Source: Arabidopsis thaliana (Eukaryota > Streptophyta > Magnoliopsida > Brassicales > Brassicaceae). From it: 64,000 nt of DNA. The notes under the pieces are model-generated. The model saw only the letters and a list, made by a program, of their open reading frames with translations. It ran no database searches and had not been told where the DNA came from. This document shows positions 39,688-51,301 of the stretch, piece by piece; the first letter of the stretch is position 1; each line of letters opens with the position of its first letter. The position numbers and the translations under genes were made by a program. The stretch lies in NCBI RefSeq assembly GCF_000001735.4, contig NC_003076.8, forward strand, positions 23,749,835 through 23,813,834, given 5' to 3'.

Positions 39688-42278
39688 CTAACATTTGGGA
39701 AGATCAGCGGGTGGAGGAAGCAATGACTGGTCAGGGCCGTGACCATTGTCAACGACGAATGCCATCTTTAATCCCCAAGTTGTATGTAACTCCAAGTGAC
39801 AATGCATGAACCATACCCCTTCATATGTGTAACCAAATAAACAAATTAATTACCCCCAAAATCAATACTTTAGAAAGTTGGACCGAATAATAAACACTAA
39901 AAAACAATTCGTAAATTGAAAAAGCCAAAAACTAAATTATAACAACTTTTTTTATGCATTAAAGAAAAGAAGAAAAAATTCCTAATAAAAAAAAAATTCT
40001 AGGCATTATGTTAAATTGTATTTAATTACCTGGATTGTCGGCGATGAATCTTATGGCAGTCCAACCACCGGCTGGAACTCCAACGGTGTTTCTCTCTACC
40101 GGATCCACCAAGTTAAACGCTTTCGGATCTTTTTCCGGGTTAAAATTCCCCAAACCTCTACCCACTTCGAAGAAGTTAAACCCGTGAAGATGAAACGGAT
40201 GGTTATCGGACAAGATCATTGCTGTATTCTGCAGAACAATTTGCACCGTCGCGTTGTATGGAAGCCTGTAAAGCTTTGTCCCTTTCATCGTCGCAGCATT
40301 AACGCCGAGCTTTACTGGTGCGGTATAGTCATACGGATTGGAAGGTTTCGCCGGGAAGTCGTCGGTAAATACGCCGGAAATGTTAAAGAAATGAGCCTGG
40401 AGTAAAGCGGTTTTAGGCATGGTAAACGTTACGTTGTTTATTCCGGCCACTAAGCGAACACCGTTGTTGCAACTCTGGCAAGGGTTTGCACCAAGACCTA
40501 CCGTGAAGAACAAGGAATGTTCCACGGTTGTTGGAACCCTAGCTGGATACTCGAGGGAGTTTAAGCTCCTGAGTGATCTAGTGAATTTGGTTGCAACCCA
40601 TGTTGCGTTTTGAGGTGGAAGTGATGCGAGAACGGTTTTTTTGGAGGTGGAAACGGTGGAAGTGTGACCGATATAGTGGAGGGTGGCAGTGGCTGTGACG
40701 TTGTCGTATGGGATGTGAGCGTCCGTAAATGTTGTGGCGGCGACCATGTAATTTGAACCAGCGTTTGCGTTTGCTGTTAAGAGAACGTTAGTAGTCTGTC
40801 CCGGGGCTATGAATACTGTGTCAGTTTTATACGGTTTGGTGTAAACAGCATCAACTTCCACAACGGTTAATACGTGACCAGCAATTTTAAAGAAGAGCTC
40901 TTCGTTTAACGCCGCGTTGATGATCCTTAACATGTATGTCTTTCCTGCTCTCACTGGTAAACCGTAACTACCTACAAGTGAAAGGACCAATATTATCAAA
41001 AGAGAAACGGAACATTTTGTATTAGTATATGATCATCCTTGTGTCATAATTTTGATGGTATAAAAGTATAATATAGAAGAAATAATTACTTAATTAAAAG
41101 TGGTTATGAATTTAGGATTATTGGTAAATGATTACTTTGGGAAGGACAATTAGAGATGGAGCCTGAATGACCATTGATGGTATGTGCATCCGAAGCACTA
41201 GGAGCTGTTCCTATTCTTGAAGCCTCGTTTATGAGTTCTTCCACGTCCGATTTCCACCATTCACCTATATATTATCAAGAATAATTGTAATTGCTGAGAT
41301 AATCCTTTAAAGAAAGGTATGTTTGGATTTTGGGTAGTAGCTCACTAAGGACAATGGTTTTCTCTTTGTAGGGCTTAGGGAAAGGGTATGGGACACCGAG
41401 CTTAGGCAAGATGACAATGGCGCCGTGCACCGTAGCACGAAGCCACAAGATGTGAGCATGCCACCATAGGGTTCCTCGTTGACCCGTCAATGTAAAATTG
41501 TGGAGATAATTCTGTCCCGGTTGGATAGGACATTGTGTTATGTAAGCCGGTCCATCTGCCCAACCTGTCCTCAATTGTCTAATCCCGTGCCTATACCGTT
41601 ATTGTTAGTTTTAGTTGTTGGGTCTAACATTGTTAAAGTTAATCAAAGAAAGAGACTGATTTCACTAATATCTTAAAATGGGTTTGTTTGAAGTTGCTCA
41701 CCAGTGGATGGAGACGTTGTACTTCACGTGATTCACAACTTTGATCAAAATAGTGTCGCCTTCTCTTGCAACAATGGTGGGTCCCGGAAATTGTCCATTG
41801 ACGGTGACTATAGGCTTCGACGAGCACAGCTTCGTGGTGTTCGTCATCACCACCTAGTGCACACATTTCAATCATGCGCTCAATACATACTGCATGATCT
41901 TACTTATTCATGCATGTATCAATATTATGCGATGACAACTATTAGATAAGATCATCTAAGCGTACGTAGAGACATTTTTTTTTGCATGCAGAACTATAGG
42001 TTATAAAAAAGTACTATACGTTTTAAGCGCAAAATCTGCTCATATACCGGAGACAAATATAATATGATTTGTCTTTTTTTCCATTGTTGGTAATCGAACT
42101 TCGCAAAATACAATTGTGTGCGAATACACACCTTACATATATAAACATATGTATATATAGGAATTAGACTTACATTGAATTTGTAATGTCGGATTATGGA
42201 GTGAACGGTGGTCGGCGACAGAAGAACGAACACAAAGAACGTTAGGACGCATATACAAAACCGTCTTGGAATCTCCAT
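39688..42278 (-). CDS. LAC16: laccase (multicopper oxidase) LAC16
   Basis: Secreted multicopper oxidase that oxidises phenolics such as monolignols, reducing O2 to water. Six exons (minus): 42278-42174, 41853-41702, 41590-41346, 41264-41136, 40971-40030, 39818-39688; 1704 nt, 567 aa. Signal peptide about residues 1-26 ([12 protein letters not shown]). All four copper motifs are present: HWH (residues 85-87, the first split by intron 2), WWHAH (about 128-132), HPFHLHGF in exon 5, and HCHLELH in exon 6, with the C-terminal DLPKC. Many N-glycosylation sites (NVT, NAT, NIS). The exon 3 donor (TTA/GTGAGC) is supported by the conserved [15 protein letters not shown] sequence it restores. Symbol from memory (At5g58910). 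Confidence 0.93.
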
Positions 42279-43404
42279 TAATCTCAAAGTATTTGTGTCT
42301 TGATGTTTGTGATGGTTTTAACTAGTGTGTGTGGACAATGAAAAGAAAGCTAGCTGTGGTATTGTAGCAAATTGATGAGCCGTCGGTTTTACTTCTTAGG
42401 TTGAAGGAAGAGTCCTGAAATGTAAGATCGTTGAAGGCAACTTACCGGAAGAAGAAAAAAGAAGATGAAAGACTTGCTTCTACTTAATATGATTCGAGCA
42501 AGGTAGAGAGATTAAATATATTAATAGCAAAATATTTCGACAGTAAAATTGAAGATCAAGAAACGAGATTTTACAGGTCAAAAGGGCTTAGGTGATCTGG
42601 TGGCTCAACCGTATTTAGGATTAAGTAATTAACCTCATCCTCCATCTAACTAAACTCACCCACATTTGCTCTTTTATACATCTATTTATTTTTTGGTCTA
42701 TTTAACTATATGTGTATGTGTGCTAAACTTGTCTAATTTATCAACTTTTGTTTGGTGTGTAAACTAACCACGTTTATATAAATAACGTCTATGACCTTGA
42801 TTATTTTTGTACCTTTGCCTACACGTTTTTTTTTTCTTCTTTTTCAAACAGACTCATAAGCTTAATTGTAAACGCAAATGTCAAACGCAATGAAAACATC
42901 CAATTTGGTTGGCGTTTGCGTTTGAAACTAGTAGAAGAAGAGTTGTTTAATTAGAAGAAAAAAAAAGAATATGATTGACTACAAAAAATATAATTCCTTT
43001 GAACTTTGAAGGGTAAAGCTAAAAGCTACTTCTTGGTTGTTATATAACAGCTCATCTAATCCAATTATTGAATTCGTTTCAAAAGAAACATAATTTTGTT
43101 ATTCGAAATTTATTAATTTAATTAGGCTTGGTTAGACATTAAGTTCTACTTAAGTTCCTAACAAAGCCCACAAAGTCCAAACAACAACTGTAAACATTTT
43201 GGATTGATGATAGAAATAATAAGGCCCAAAACGTTTATAGGCCCAATATTACCTAAACGGCAAGTTTTAGTAGAGCTTTTCTGTGTTAGCACTTATAGAG
43301 ATCGAAATTCTCTTCATTTTCTCAGGCTCCAATGTCGCTGGACTTAGCTCGTTGATCATCGTACAAAAAGCTTGCTCGTAGCTATCAGCTCCCCGGAGAA
43401 GAAG
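42279..43404. other. divergent promoter region between LAC16 and the next gene
   Basis: About 1.1 kb, AT-rich. GGCCCA/TGGGCC-like words near 43222 and 43240 (AAGGCCCAAAA, AGGCCCAATA) are typical of promoters of housekeeping plant genes and lie 165-185 bp before the ATG at 43405. No gene seen. Confidence 0.45.
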
Positions 43405-44180
43405 ATGGTGCGGAAACAGTTTCAACAGGCTAAAACTGGTGAGATGTTTTTCTACCATCCTTTTACTTGTTTTCCCGATCGAATCTCCTCTTTCTTCTAT
43501 CTTTTTCCCCGCATTGGGATGAAATTTATAGGGATAGATCCATAAAATTTATGTCCTATATTCGCTTTTATCTCCGTATATCGTGGGTTTCGTCAAAGGT
43601 TTCGGCTTTTACTTGTTGGTGTGATCTTAAGTTAGCGGTCTCACATAAGGTGTTCGATGAAATGCCTGAACGAAATCTTTTGAGCTCATTTTTGACTCGG
43701 TTGGTAATTGTTTTGGTAATTTTAGGAATAGAGGCATTGAAGTCAATGGATGCTAACAACTACTTGAAGAAGGTTGGATTAGGGCGTGACGATATGTTCT
43801 TTTGGAAACAAGTGGGAAAAGCATTGCTATGCACTTACACAATCTTTGGTATGGCTTGGATTTACAATGAAACGTCTCCTTTAGGTTGGTGGACGCTGAA
43901 GCCAAGACCAAAGGAAGAGAGAGAATTGGCTCATTTGTATGAGCGGCGTGAGTTTCCTTATCCTGGTGATACAGAGGCTATGGAGGATTTTGTTGCAAAG
44001 GGGGGAATGATTGGTACTGCAATTGGACCGAAAGGAATTGTTGAGTCCGAAGGTGAGGCTGATAATTACCAGAAGGAAATGGAGAAGAAGAAGTTTGATA
44101 AAGAGGCTCAGAAACTGTGGTTGAGAATGAGGAATGAGGTTATTACTGAACTTCAAGAGAAAGGGCATAATCTTGAATAA
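43405..44180 (+). CDS. small single-TM protein, plant-conserved, function unknown
   Basis: Probably At5g58920; function not recognised. Two exons, 43405-43438 and 43726-44180 (489 nt, 162 aa): start MVRKQFQQAKTG, split Gly at the junction, then IEALKSMDANNYLKKVGLG. One likely membrane segment lies at LLCTYTIFGMAWIY (about residues 47-60), preceded by the aromatic FFWKQVGK. The soluble tail (RPKEERELAHLYERREFPYPG) is charged and ends in a coiled-coil-like KEMEKKKFDKEAQKLWL. The housekeeping-type promoter and short basic N-terminus would suit a mitochondrial membrane protein, but that is inference. The 287-bp intron is open in frame with exon 2 from 43467 and holds a PPR-like fragment (see findings). 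Confidence 0.8.
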
Positions 44181-44694
44181 GGAAGTGCAATAGGGTTTTG
44201 ATAAATAAAAAAGCTGTGTGTAATTTAGGGTGTGTATCAGTTAGACTAAGGATTCAACCACTCGTACAAGTGTTTCTGTCTACGTATAGCTGAAAGTACT
44301 ATACTGGTTGATGTTCTTGCTCTTGGGGAAGTAGCTCTTGTCCTTTATTGGTGGCTTGATTCATGTTTTGGCTTAAACCCTTTGGAATATAACTTGATGC
44401 TTTTTGCCCCCATTAAAGTTACCCAATACCTTGGGTTTGAAACTATTGACTTTTCAAGTCTAGTAGTGATCAGAGCCAATACTTATAACAAAATCACTAT
44501 TGTATTGAACTCTTTAAGAGCATTAATACACATAAAAAGTAGAAAAGGAAAAAGAAGAGAGAACAACATGGTCATATGATTTTAGTTCATATATCTATAG
44601 AACAGTGGGAGAAATAAGTAACACACAAGGGTAATTGCTAATTACAACACAGTTTGAATATAGTCCATCATGAACTGAACAATCAGAGATCAGA
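44181..44694. other. convergent 3' regions
   Basis: 3' flanks of the small TM-protein gene and the DUF740 gene. Nothing else seen. Confidence 0.4.
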
Positions 44695-46260
44695 CTAATT
44701 CATCAGCCTACTTTTACCGGACTTGCTTGTCATATGGCTGTTTAATGGCGTCAAGTAGAATCTAACCATACCATTTCTGAGGTTGTCAGGCGAGTAAGTA
44801 CCAAGCTTGTCATCACTCTGGAGAAGATGATTCCGTTTGCCTTCAACGCCATGAAACATTCCGTCTTCACACAAGCTTCTTCTTCCAGTCTCAACACCAG
44901 TTATAGAGCCATGAAATAGACCATCACAAGAGCTTCTTCCACCTTCAAAGCCATTAACAATAGAAGCACCACGTAACATACCATCACAAGACTTTCTCGC
45001 ACTAACGCTGTAACTTCTTATGAGTTTCTCACTGACATCACCATTGGTTTCTCCTTTAGCCACTCTCCTAAGCTTCAACAAAGACTCAGCAAGAGAACCC
45101 TCCATAGTATTTCCTCCAAGTTTCAAACTTTGCTCGGTTTTCATTTCGTTCTTCGCCACATCAGTTTTCCTCTGAATCAATCCCCAAAAGTTCCATCCTT
45201 TAGACCAGTTCTTTCCGCTCTTCTTCAACCCAAAACCATCCTGCTTCTTCACCTCACCAGCAGCAACACAACCAACACCTTTAGAACCTAACTCCAAGCT
45301 CTCCGGTTTGTAATTCTTAATAGAATACCAATTCGAATCCCTAAGTTCCCTCTCAGTAACAAGCAACTTCGCTCCATGAAACAAACCAACAGTTTCAGGT
45401 GATACCTTAGCATTAGAAATAGCTTTCAATTCATCAACTTCAAGCAAACCATGTCTCGATGATCGATCAAAGCTTCTTCTCCTTCGTGAATCCAAGTAGT
45501 AATCCCTCGTTTGAGCTGTCCCACCTGGATTGTTCTTCTCATCTTCCTCTACCTTCTCACCGGTTATCTTCTCCGGCGAGGCTTTAACGTCTTCAGTCAC
45601 AGAGGACAAAGGTATCAGCTTTGGATATGTCTTTCCAATCAAACATCCATCCCATGAAGCTCTAGGCTCGTCGAAAGAGACTCGACCTGCGTCAAGAGAC
45701 AACCTAGGATCTACATCACATGAACGACGACCAAGACTGTTCCCGGAATCTGGAATTTTTCGATGATGTTTGAGTGAAAACTTCCTGAGTGTTCTGCTAA
45801 AAACCGAATCTTTGCCGTTGTTCTTCAGTTGTTGATTTCTCGATTCCAGATCTATTAACTCCTTCATCGTCTTCTGCTCTCCATCTTCGATTTCTTCTTC
45901 AACGAGCTTCTTACCCTCATCATCTTCTTCTTCTTCATCCTCTATCAAATCCGGTACAATGGGGAATCGAATCGAGCTCTTTAGCAGCTCATCATCATCA
46001 TCGTCGTCGTGATTAGACCTAACATCACACGATCTGCGTCGTGGCTGGTCCAAAACAGAAGCGGATGCGTCACGAACAGAGTAGGAGCGAACACGGCGGA
46101 GCTCAGTGGAAGCTGAGACAGAGGAAGATAGAGCTTCGATGGTAGAGAGACGTTCACGGAGACAGGTGGCACAGAAACCAGTGGTGGGTTTGGAAGAAGG
46201 ATGACGGTGACAGACGGCGGAGTGACGACGGCGACGACGCTGATGGGTTTGGTGGGTCAT
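44695..46260 (-). CDS. DUF740 / OCTOPUS-like protein
   Basis: Single-exon gene of 521 aa (probably At5g58930). The N-terminal block SAVCHRHPSSKPTTGFCATC followed by LRERLSTIEA matches the conserved start of the plant DUF740 family, which includes OCTOPUS, a polarly localised membrane-associated regulator of phloem differentiation. Further family blocks: RRSCDVRSNHDD, SVFSRTLRKFSLKHHRKI, and the C-terminal NGMVRFYLTPLNSH. An acidic stretch EDEEEEDDEGKKLVEEE (about residues 109-126) follows the first Ser/Arg-rich part. There is no transmembrane segment; family members associate with the plasma membrane peripherally. Three SCDG(M/L)(L/F)xG motifs are spaced 20 residues apart near the C-terminus (about 423-471). 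The protein is shorter than OCTOPUS itself. Confidence 0.88.
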   Translation of the reverse strand: MTHQTHQRRRRRHSAVCHRHPSSKPTTGFCATCLRERLSTIEALSSSVSASTELRRVRSYSVRDASASVLDQPRRRSCDVRSNHDDDDDDELLKSSIRFPIVPDLIEDEEEEDDEGKKLVEEEIEDGEQKTMKELIDLESRNQQLKNNGKDSVFSRTLRKFSLKHHRKIPDSGNSLGRRSCDVDPRLSLDAGRVSFDEPRASWDGCLIGKTYPKLIPLSSVTEDVKASPEKITGEKVEEDEKNNPGGTAQTRDYYLDSRRRRSFDRSSRHGLLEVDELKAISNAKVSPETVGLFHGAKLLVTERELRDSNWYSIKNYKPESLELGSKGVGCVAAGEVKKQDGFGLKKSGKNWSKGWNFWGLIQRKTDVAKNEMKTEQSLKLGGNTMEGSLAESLLKLRRVAKGETNGDVSEKLIRSYSVSARKSCDGMLRGASIVNGFEGGRSSCDGLFHGSITGVETGRRSLCEDGMFHGVEGKRNHLLQSDDKLGTYSPDNLRNGMVRFYLTPLNSHMTSKSGKSRLMN

Positions 46261-48824
46261 AGCTCACAGGGGGTGGTTTGAGTTCAGTGAATGGAAGAAG
46301 AAGAGAGTGAAGTTGAAGAATCTGTCAGTCACATTTTCAGGATCTCGAGAAGAAGAAGAGAAAGAGAGTCAAGAGTGGCGTTGTCAACACTACACTAACC
46401 CTTTCCCTTTCCTTAAACCTTTTCTCTCGTTTTATTATTTCTTCATTTTAATGCGTATTATATTTATTTCTGTACTTTCTTATAGTTAATGAAAAATACA
46501 GAAATGAGTTAATGAAAATAGAGAGAAAATAATGTTATGTTTTTTGTACAAAATATCAAAGAAAAAATGGTATAATTGTGTCACATGAGAGTGGCAGAGA
46601 GAATCAAAAGGAAGAAGTGTACAACACATCCCATAATGGGTCTGACCTCTGGTATTTGTAGGACGAACATAAAAGACTCTTAATTAGTGAAAATATTAAA
46701 ATTAAATGGATAGACCTAAAAGATTGAAAATGGTGAAAACACGTGTGCCCCATTTGTTTTCTTTTACCTTGGGTGGTAATATTTGGCTGCTTCCGTCATT
46801 TCTTTGGATTCCCTTCGAATCGAGAAATAGCTTCAATGTCAACTTTTATTTATTCTTCTTTATTTGGTTTGGATATATTAGAGTTCTGATTAGTGGAGTG
46901 ATTTTTACCAAGAGGTTGTTTAGTGCAACAAGATGTAACATTTGAACAACACGCTTTACTTTTTGATGCAACGACATAAACTAGTTTTTGAATTAAGTGG
47001 GTTTGTTCAAATGTTACATCATTTGTTACCTGAAGTGTGTTATCATTCAAAACAATATTTCATTGTTATCGTGAAAACAGAGAAACCACTCTTTACAATG
47101 GTTTTAATAGATTTTAACTATGACATTTACCTAAAATAAAGGAGATTTATTTTCTCTAAACGTTTGTGGACAGCAATGGCTGACGAGTGACATTGAGATT
47201 CGGAGTTACGACAAGTTCCCAAAGAGTATGTGTTCTTTTATTAAATTGAAAAGAAAAAAAAAACCATAGCAGGTCCCAAAAATACACAGTAGTAATTGTT
47301 TTTGTCTCAATGTGATTGTACCGGTTTTGTTTTCTTTCTGGTAAACAAGATTGGAATTTTCCGACGACTTTGTCCACCACAGACAGAAGCAAAGTTTAGT
47401 TTTACAGTGCTCAATCGAAACGTTAAAGAAAGCAACTGCTGGCAAATAAAAATTTTAATATGGTAAAAAGTAATTAATTATTTTGGGCTCAAGATTGTAA
47501 TTTGGAGCCCAATAATGTTAGTTGGGCCCAAAAGGAAACAAATAAGCCTTTTAGGATTTTGGCCTTTTCTTGTGCAACTGTAATAACGAATTTGCCACTC
47601 GGAACTTTGCCGTCGTCATCGTCTTCTTCGTTCATCTTCTACCGGCGCAAAGAATACAAATTAAATATCGCTGAGAAATGTGTCCGTGAGCCTTGAATTC
47701 CATGGGAATTGAGTATTTCAGGTTATTGAAGCTAGCTTCCTTGTCGAAATAAAGGGCATGTTCCAAGTTTTGTATATCGTATACATCCTTTCTGCTCTCT
47801 TTATATTGGGAGATCGATGAGATCGACCCTAACCGAGTCGATTTGGTTTGGGTCGATCTCAGATATCTCCCAATACTTTACAACATACATACAACTGGAG
47901 AAAGAAATCAACTTTTTGTTTGTCATAGCAGGTCAGTCTCATTGCTTATGTAGTTTACTTTTCGGTGTCTTACTATTATGCACCGTTTAGATGATTCTGT
48001 GGCAAAGTAGTTTGTACAAAAGACTCATCTTTCATCTTAAAACCGTTTAGACGGACCTCATTTTACTTGTTGGTGGAGATCATGCATACAACTTGCAGCT
48101 TTAAATACAACCATCACTGTTCCTTGTCAAGAGAAAATCTTGCGTTTGTCTCCTCTTTCTGATTCTCTACTGGATAGAATAAAAGAATCAATTAAACATT
48201 TCCTTGTTCATGTATAGAAGGTGCAACCTAAAGGCTTCTTCTACATTAGATCCTCTAGCGCAGAGGTATGGATTCCGCTGCTCATATCACTCCTTGAGTT
48301 GTAACTGCTTTCTCGATGAGTATAGGATTTGCATATAGTTCGATTAAGTTTTAGTTTTGGATTAATTTTGACTCTGTTACTTAGAGAAGAGAGGAGATTT
48401 CAAAGACATGTTATTAGTTCTCTTTTCTTATTCTCCGTCATCCTTAGACTATAAAGGTTTTAACATCAATGAGTCGTTTTCTACTCTCGAGTCTTCTTGT
48501 GTGGAAAAGTCAAAAGTATACAAAATACTCAGAATACCATCATTTGTTCATTTTCATTGACTATGAAAATAGAATAACAGCAAAACTTGCAAGACCAATC
48601 AAGCTCTTTGAATCGGTCTACAACACATTAAAGAACATATAATTTATATTTCTATTGTATGTACAGATAATAATGGATCATTATGCTTATATTATATGCA
48701 CAAATGTATCTGGCGTTTAACAAAAGGAATAAGAAACATACATGACTTCAACAAACTTTATTTCTTGGAATTTGGACATCTGACATAATATTCACTTCTT
48801 TCCTATAACCATGTCTATAGACAC
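46261..48824. other. intergenic with a strong hairpin; CRCK1 leader region
   Basis: 2.5 kb. Divergent promoters of the DUF740 gene and CRCK1. A long near-perfect hairpin lies at 47804-47875 (separate entry). GGGCCC-type promoter words occur around 47507-47530 (GAGCCCAATAAT, TTGGGCCCAAAA), upstream of what may be a transcribed leader. The ORF at 47502-47696 has no recognisable protein character. Confidence 0.45.
47804..47875. ncRNA. microRNA-like or MITE-like hairpin
   Basis: The 5' arm 47804-47829 (TATTGGGAGAT...GATCGACCC) pairs with the 3' arm 47850-47875. Eleven base pairs, a symmetrical 3-nt mismatch and twelve base pairs make 23 of 26 positions. After one T-T mismatch, AACC/GGTT adds four pairs, leaving a 10-nt loop. 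Weaker pairing (CCAAGTTTTGTATAT against CCAGTTGTATGTATG) may extend the stem to about 47763-47901. The shape fits a young plant MIRNA precursor or a small inverted-repeat transposon. I do not recognise the sequence as a known miRNA, and strand and expression are unknown. Confidence 0.45.
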
Positions 48825-48834
48825 ATGCCAATGA
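48811..48834 (+). promoter_or_regulatory. seven-codon upstream ORF overlapping the CRCK1 start
   Basis: ATG at 48811 reads Met-Ser-Ile-Asp-Thr-Cys-Gln-stop (TGA 48832-48834), out of frame with and overlapping the CRCK1 ATG at 48825. Could lower translation of CRCK1. Confidence 0.5.
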
Positions 48835-50882
48835 GGAGCAAAACCCCAACGCCTCTCCGCTTCTCAAATGGAAAGCATCAGAGAGATGATTCTGAGTATA
48901 GTTGGACTGATGTAGGTACTGGGGAGAAGGCCAGGAATGTCTCCGTCCTCGGTGCGATCAGAAGGGCAGCTAAGAAAGTCTTTGTTATTATTTTCTTAGG
49001 ACAACGGAAGTTAAAGCCAACAGAATGTAGATCTGATCCTGGAGAGAGCAGCACGCACGACAGAGAATCTACATGTAAGCAAATTGGTGTTTGATTGAAT
49101 CTTTCCTAAAACAGCCTTTCTTGAATATCAGGAGCATGCTTTGAATCTCTTAAGCTCTGGTGATGTATGCCGACCATTAAGACAACCAAACTTTGTTACA
49201 AACCTGAGGGTCTTTGATGGATGATGCGATATATTTCTGTACATCCATGCTCTCTGTATATCTGTGACAATCTTTTTTCTTTTTCTTGAATATGTGCAGT
49301 ATCAGGCTGGACTGGTTATTCATCACCAAGCTCCTTTGGAAGGTCAACAGAAAGAAAGGTTTCAGGTCAATATCGTTTTTCTGGTTCAAGATTTCAAAGT
49401 CCTGGGAAAGATTCTTCTTCTAGCAAAAGTTGGCATCAAGGCCCGGTAATATTTTCTTTTGGGGAGCTTCAAAGGGCAACCGCAAATTTTTCTTCGGTTC
49501 ATCAAATTGGGGAAGGCGGTTTTGGAACTGTTTTTAAGGGAAAACTTGATGATGGAACTATTGTTGCTATCAAGCGTGCGAGAAAGGTAGTAGTTGAAAT
49601 CCTTTTCTTGGAAAATATGTGGAAAACAGATTGAACTAGTTTCTTAAGAATTATTCGGAGAAGACATTATCGATAACTCAAAATTCTGTGGCAGAACAAC
49701 TATGGCAAAAGCTGGTTGCTAGAGTTCAAGAATGAAATATACACATTGTCAAAGATTGAGCATATGAATTTGGTAAAGCTGTATGGATTTCTTGAACATG
49801 GAGATGAAAAGGTTATTGTTGTTGAATATGTTGCCAATGGAAACCTACGAGAACATCTAGATGGTAAGTTGCAAGAGGTACTTCCTTCTTCTTTTACGTG
49901 TATATAGAGAAAAATCCAGTCTCTAATTTTAGAGCATAGAGAACTTTCCCAAAAAATAAAATATCTAAATGAATTCTCAACTATTGATCCTCTATATAAA
50001 AACACAGGTTTAAGGGGTAACCGCCTTGAAATGGCAGAACGTCTTGAGATTGCAATTGATGTGGCTCATGCATTGACCTATTTGCACACATATACTGGTA
50101 ATCTTGTCATATTGTTGTCGGTGTTGCATTATAGCTTATTGTGCCAAGATTTAACGCATTAGGGATTTTATAATGCAGATAGTCCAATAATCCACAGAGA
50201 CATTAAAGCATCAAATATCCTCATCACGAATAAGCTTAGAGCCAAAGTGGCGGACTTTGGCTTTGCTCGTTTAGTGTCGGAAGATCTTGGGGCTACTCAT
50301 ATATCGACTCAGGTCAAAGGATCTGCAGGCTATGTGGATCCAGATTACCTCAGGACGTTTCAACTAACTGACAAGAGCGACGTTTACTCTTTTGGTGTTT
50401 TGCTCGTAGAGATTCTCACTGGAAGACGTCCCATTGAGTTAAAGAGACCACGAAAAGACAGACTCACGGTTAAATGGGTAAGTTACTTTCTCTTTTCCCT
50501 TTCACCAGAAGCTCGAGATTATCTCAACGACTAAATCAGGAGAAACTCGTTTCATCTTGGGCAGGCATTGAGGAGACTCAAAGACGATGAAGCTGTTCTC
50601 ATAATGGACCCATTTCTCAAGAGAAACCGAGCCGCCATTGAAGTGGCTGAGAAGATGCTGAGACTTGCGAGCGAATGTGTTACCCCGACGAGAGCTACAC
50701 GTCCAGCTATGAAAGGCATTGCGGAAAAGCTATGGGCTATAAGGAGAGAGATGAAGGAGACGATGATATGTTCATCTGCATCTAATTCTTCTTGTTCTTC
50801 AACAACACATAGCTTCATTGGTCGTGATTCAGACAGATATGCATTGCCGAGGATTGAAGATAACGAGAATAGCATTGAGTAA
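48825..50882 (+). CDS. CRCK1: calmodulin-binding receptor-like cytoplasmic kinase CRCK1
   Basis: Ser/Thr kinase without receptor ectodomain. Six exons: 48825-49074, 49300-49586, 49695-49863, 50008-50097, 50179-50477, 50565-50882; 1413 nt, 470 aa, matching CRCK1. The N-terminal ~130 residues are Ser/Arg-rich and basic ([20 protein letters not shown]). The kinase domain carries the Gly loop [10 protein letters not shown], catalytic Lys in [16 protein letters not shown] in the catalytic loop, DFGFARL, and the activation segment [10 protein letters not shown]. The tail is Ser-rich. CRCK1 is known to bind Ca2+/calmodulin through a basic segment overlapping kinase subdomain II and to respond to stress; the basic [16 protein letters not shown] region fits. 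A second ATG two codons on (MPM) could also serve. An overlapping upstream ORF lies at 48811. Confidence 0.95.
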
Positions 50883-51301
50883 CTCTCTCCTTGATGATAT
50901 CAATCTGTGAAACATGCTGCTGCTTCTCATTTGAAGAATTTTTTTTACTTAGATGAATACAAATACATGTCACTTAAATTTCTTTTGTTCTTGTATAAAT
51001 ACAAATACAAATTACTTCTGTTGAGTTTCAGAGAATATTCTTCAAATGAGAAAAGATGGATAGTAGTCTTAACATATGTAATGTAGAAGGCCAAAGTAGA
51101 AACGATATTTGAATCCCATAAATATCAAATCACAACCATTCCCCAGTTGGCAGTCATTACACATCAAATCCAGAGAAGATGACATTGACGATGAAAGATC
51201 ACTAACAACAACAATCCACAAAAAAAAAGGATACAACACAAACACAAAACCCTTCTTTTTGTATTATATATAAATTTACAAAAGAGACTCTTTCCTGTCT
51301 C
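50883..51301. other. convergent 3' regions of CRCK1 and the next kinase
   Basis: 419 bp of AT-rich untranslated sequence; no further feature seen. Confidence 0.4.

Noticed and set aside
43467..44180. Single-exon 237-aa gene model for the small TM protein
   Set aside because: It starts at TTG and includes intron sequence. The spliced model with ATG 43405 has good GT/AG sites and an in-phase Gly; the retained-intron reading is kept only as a finding.
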